Part shown: positions 14,991 to 15,083 of the stretch, piece after piece
Numbering within the stretch: position 1 is the first letter of the stretch
How the letters are laid out: each line of letters starts with the position of its first letter
NCBI GenBank assembly: GCA_024699595.1
Contig: JAILPG010000102.1
Coordinates: forward strand, 1 to 15,083
Length of the DNA stretch: 15,083 nt
Direction of reading: 5' to 3'
Source: Lachnospiraceae bacterium
Lineage (GTDB): Bacteria > Bacillota_A > Clostridia > Lachnospirales > Lachnospiraceae
Position numbers and translations under genes: made by a program
Notes under the pieces: model-generated
What the model was told of the DNA's origin: nothing
The model's database searches: none
The model's input: the letters and a program-made list of their open reading frames with translations, nothing else

Positions 14991-15083
14991 CTACATTTTC
15001 TTTTCGAATATCATTTCCACCTGCCAGCCCCGGATACTGACCTTTACCTCGTCGGCAATATTGGCAACTATCGACTTTTCCAG
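14991..15083 (-). CDS. C-terminal end of an unidentified protein, cut by right edge
   Basis: The minus-strand frame from the right edge is open for 30 residues and ends with TAG at 14993-14991. The tail includes IVANIADEVKVSIRGWQVEM and ends IFEKKM. It reads like beta-strand plus amphipathic sequence with normal codon use, and a hairpin follows its stop at a suitable distance. I do not recognise the family. It is upstream of surE on the same strand. Confidence 0.55.
   Translation of the reverse strand: MEKSIVANIADEVKVSIRGWQVEMIFEKKM

Overview
The window looks like a chromosomal segment from a Gram-positive, anaerobic, plant-fibre-using bacterium of the Clostridia, most likely a Lachnospiraceae relative (Butyrivibrio/Roseburia/Lachnospira type). 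This rests on a cytosolic GH94 cellobiose phosphorylase very like the clostridial enzyme, a YknXYZ-type ABC exporter with a membrane-anchored HlyD-like adaptor, purine-rich Shine-Dalgarno sites, a tRNA without encoded CCA, and a left-edge protein fragment of a type I associate with Lachnospiraceae. It is inference from sequence reading; no database was searched.

Layout. Positions 1-320 (-) hold the start of an unidentified protein that runs off the left edge. Positions 321-480 are a puzzling stretch, nearly open in several frames, with three GGGTAACC copies. Next, all on the minus strand, come tRNA-Pro(UGG) with a textbook promoter and terminator, and then a probable operon of a THUMP-domain RNA methyltransferase, rdgB (XTP/dITP pyrophosphatase) and a YfcE-like phosphoesterase. 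A 401-bp intergenic region (3187-3587) holds phased palindromes, a plus-strand promoter and a folded leader, and leads into an NAD-type malic enzyme (+). Two back-to-back hairpins separate it from the convergent cellobiose phosphorylase (-).

The phosphorylase gene is divergent from a LacI-family regulator (+). Their shared 303-bp region has one promoter for each gene and a LacI-type operator near each, so the regulator probably controls both itself and the phosphorylase. The regulator gene ends one base from the last gene of a three-gene minus-strand exporter operon: HlyD-like adaptor, ABC ATPase, FtsX/MacB-type permease. Upstream of that operon, also on the minus strand, lie surE and folC, and the C-terminus of an unidentified protein at the right edge.

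Functions fall into housekeeping (tRNA, RNA methylation, nucleotide-pool cleaning, folate, SurE), carbon metabolism (cellobiose phosphorolysis, malate to pyruvate) and envelope export. No insertion sequence, CRISPR array, prophage or recognisable defence system was seen. The most unusual material is non-coding: the 321-480 element, the phased palindromes at 3272-3352, the folded malic-enzyme leader, and the 20-bp tandem repeats before folC. Four gene starts deserve attention: malic enzyme (3588), folC (14086) and surE (14916) are best placed internally, and the ABC ATPase has a strong alternative start at 10632.
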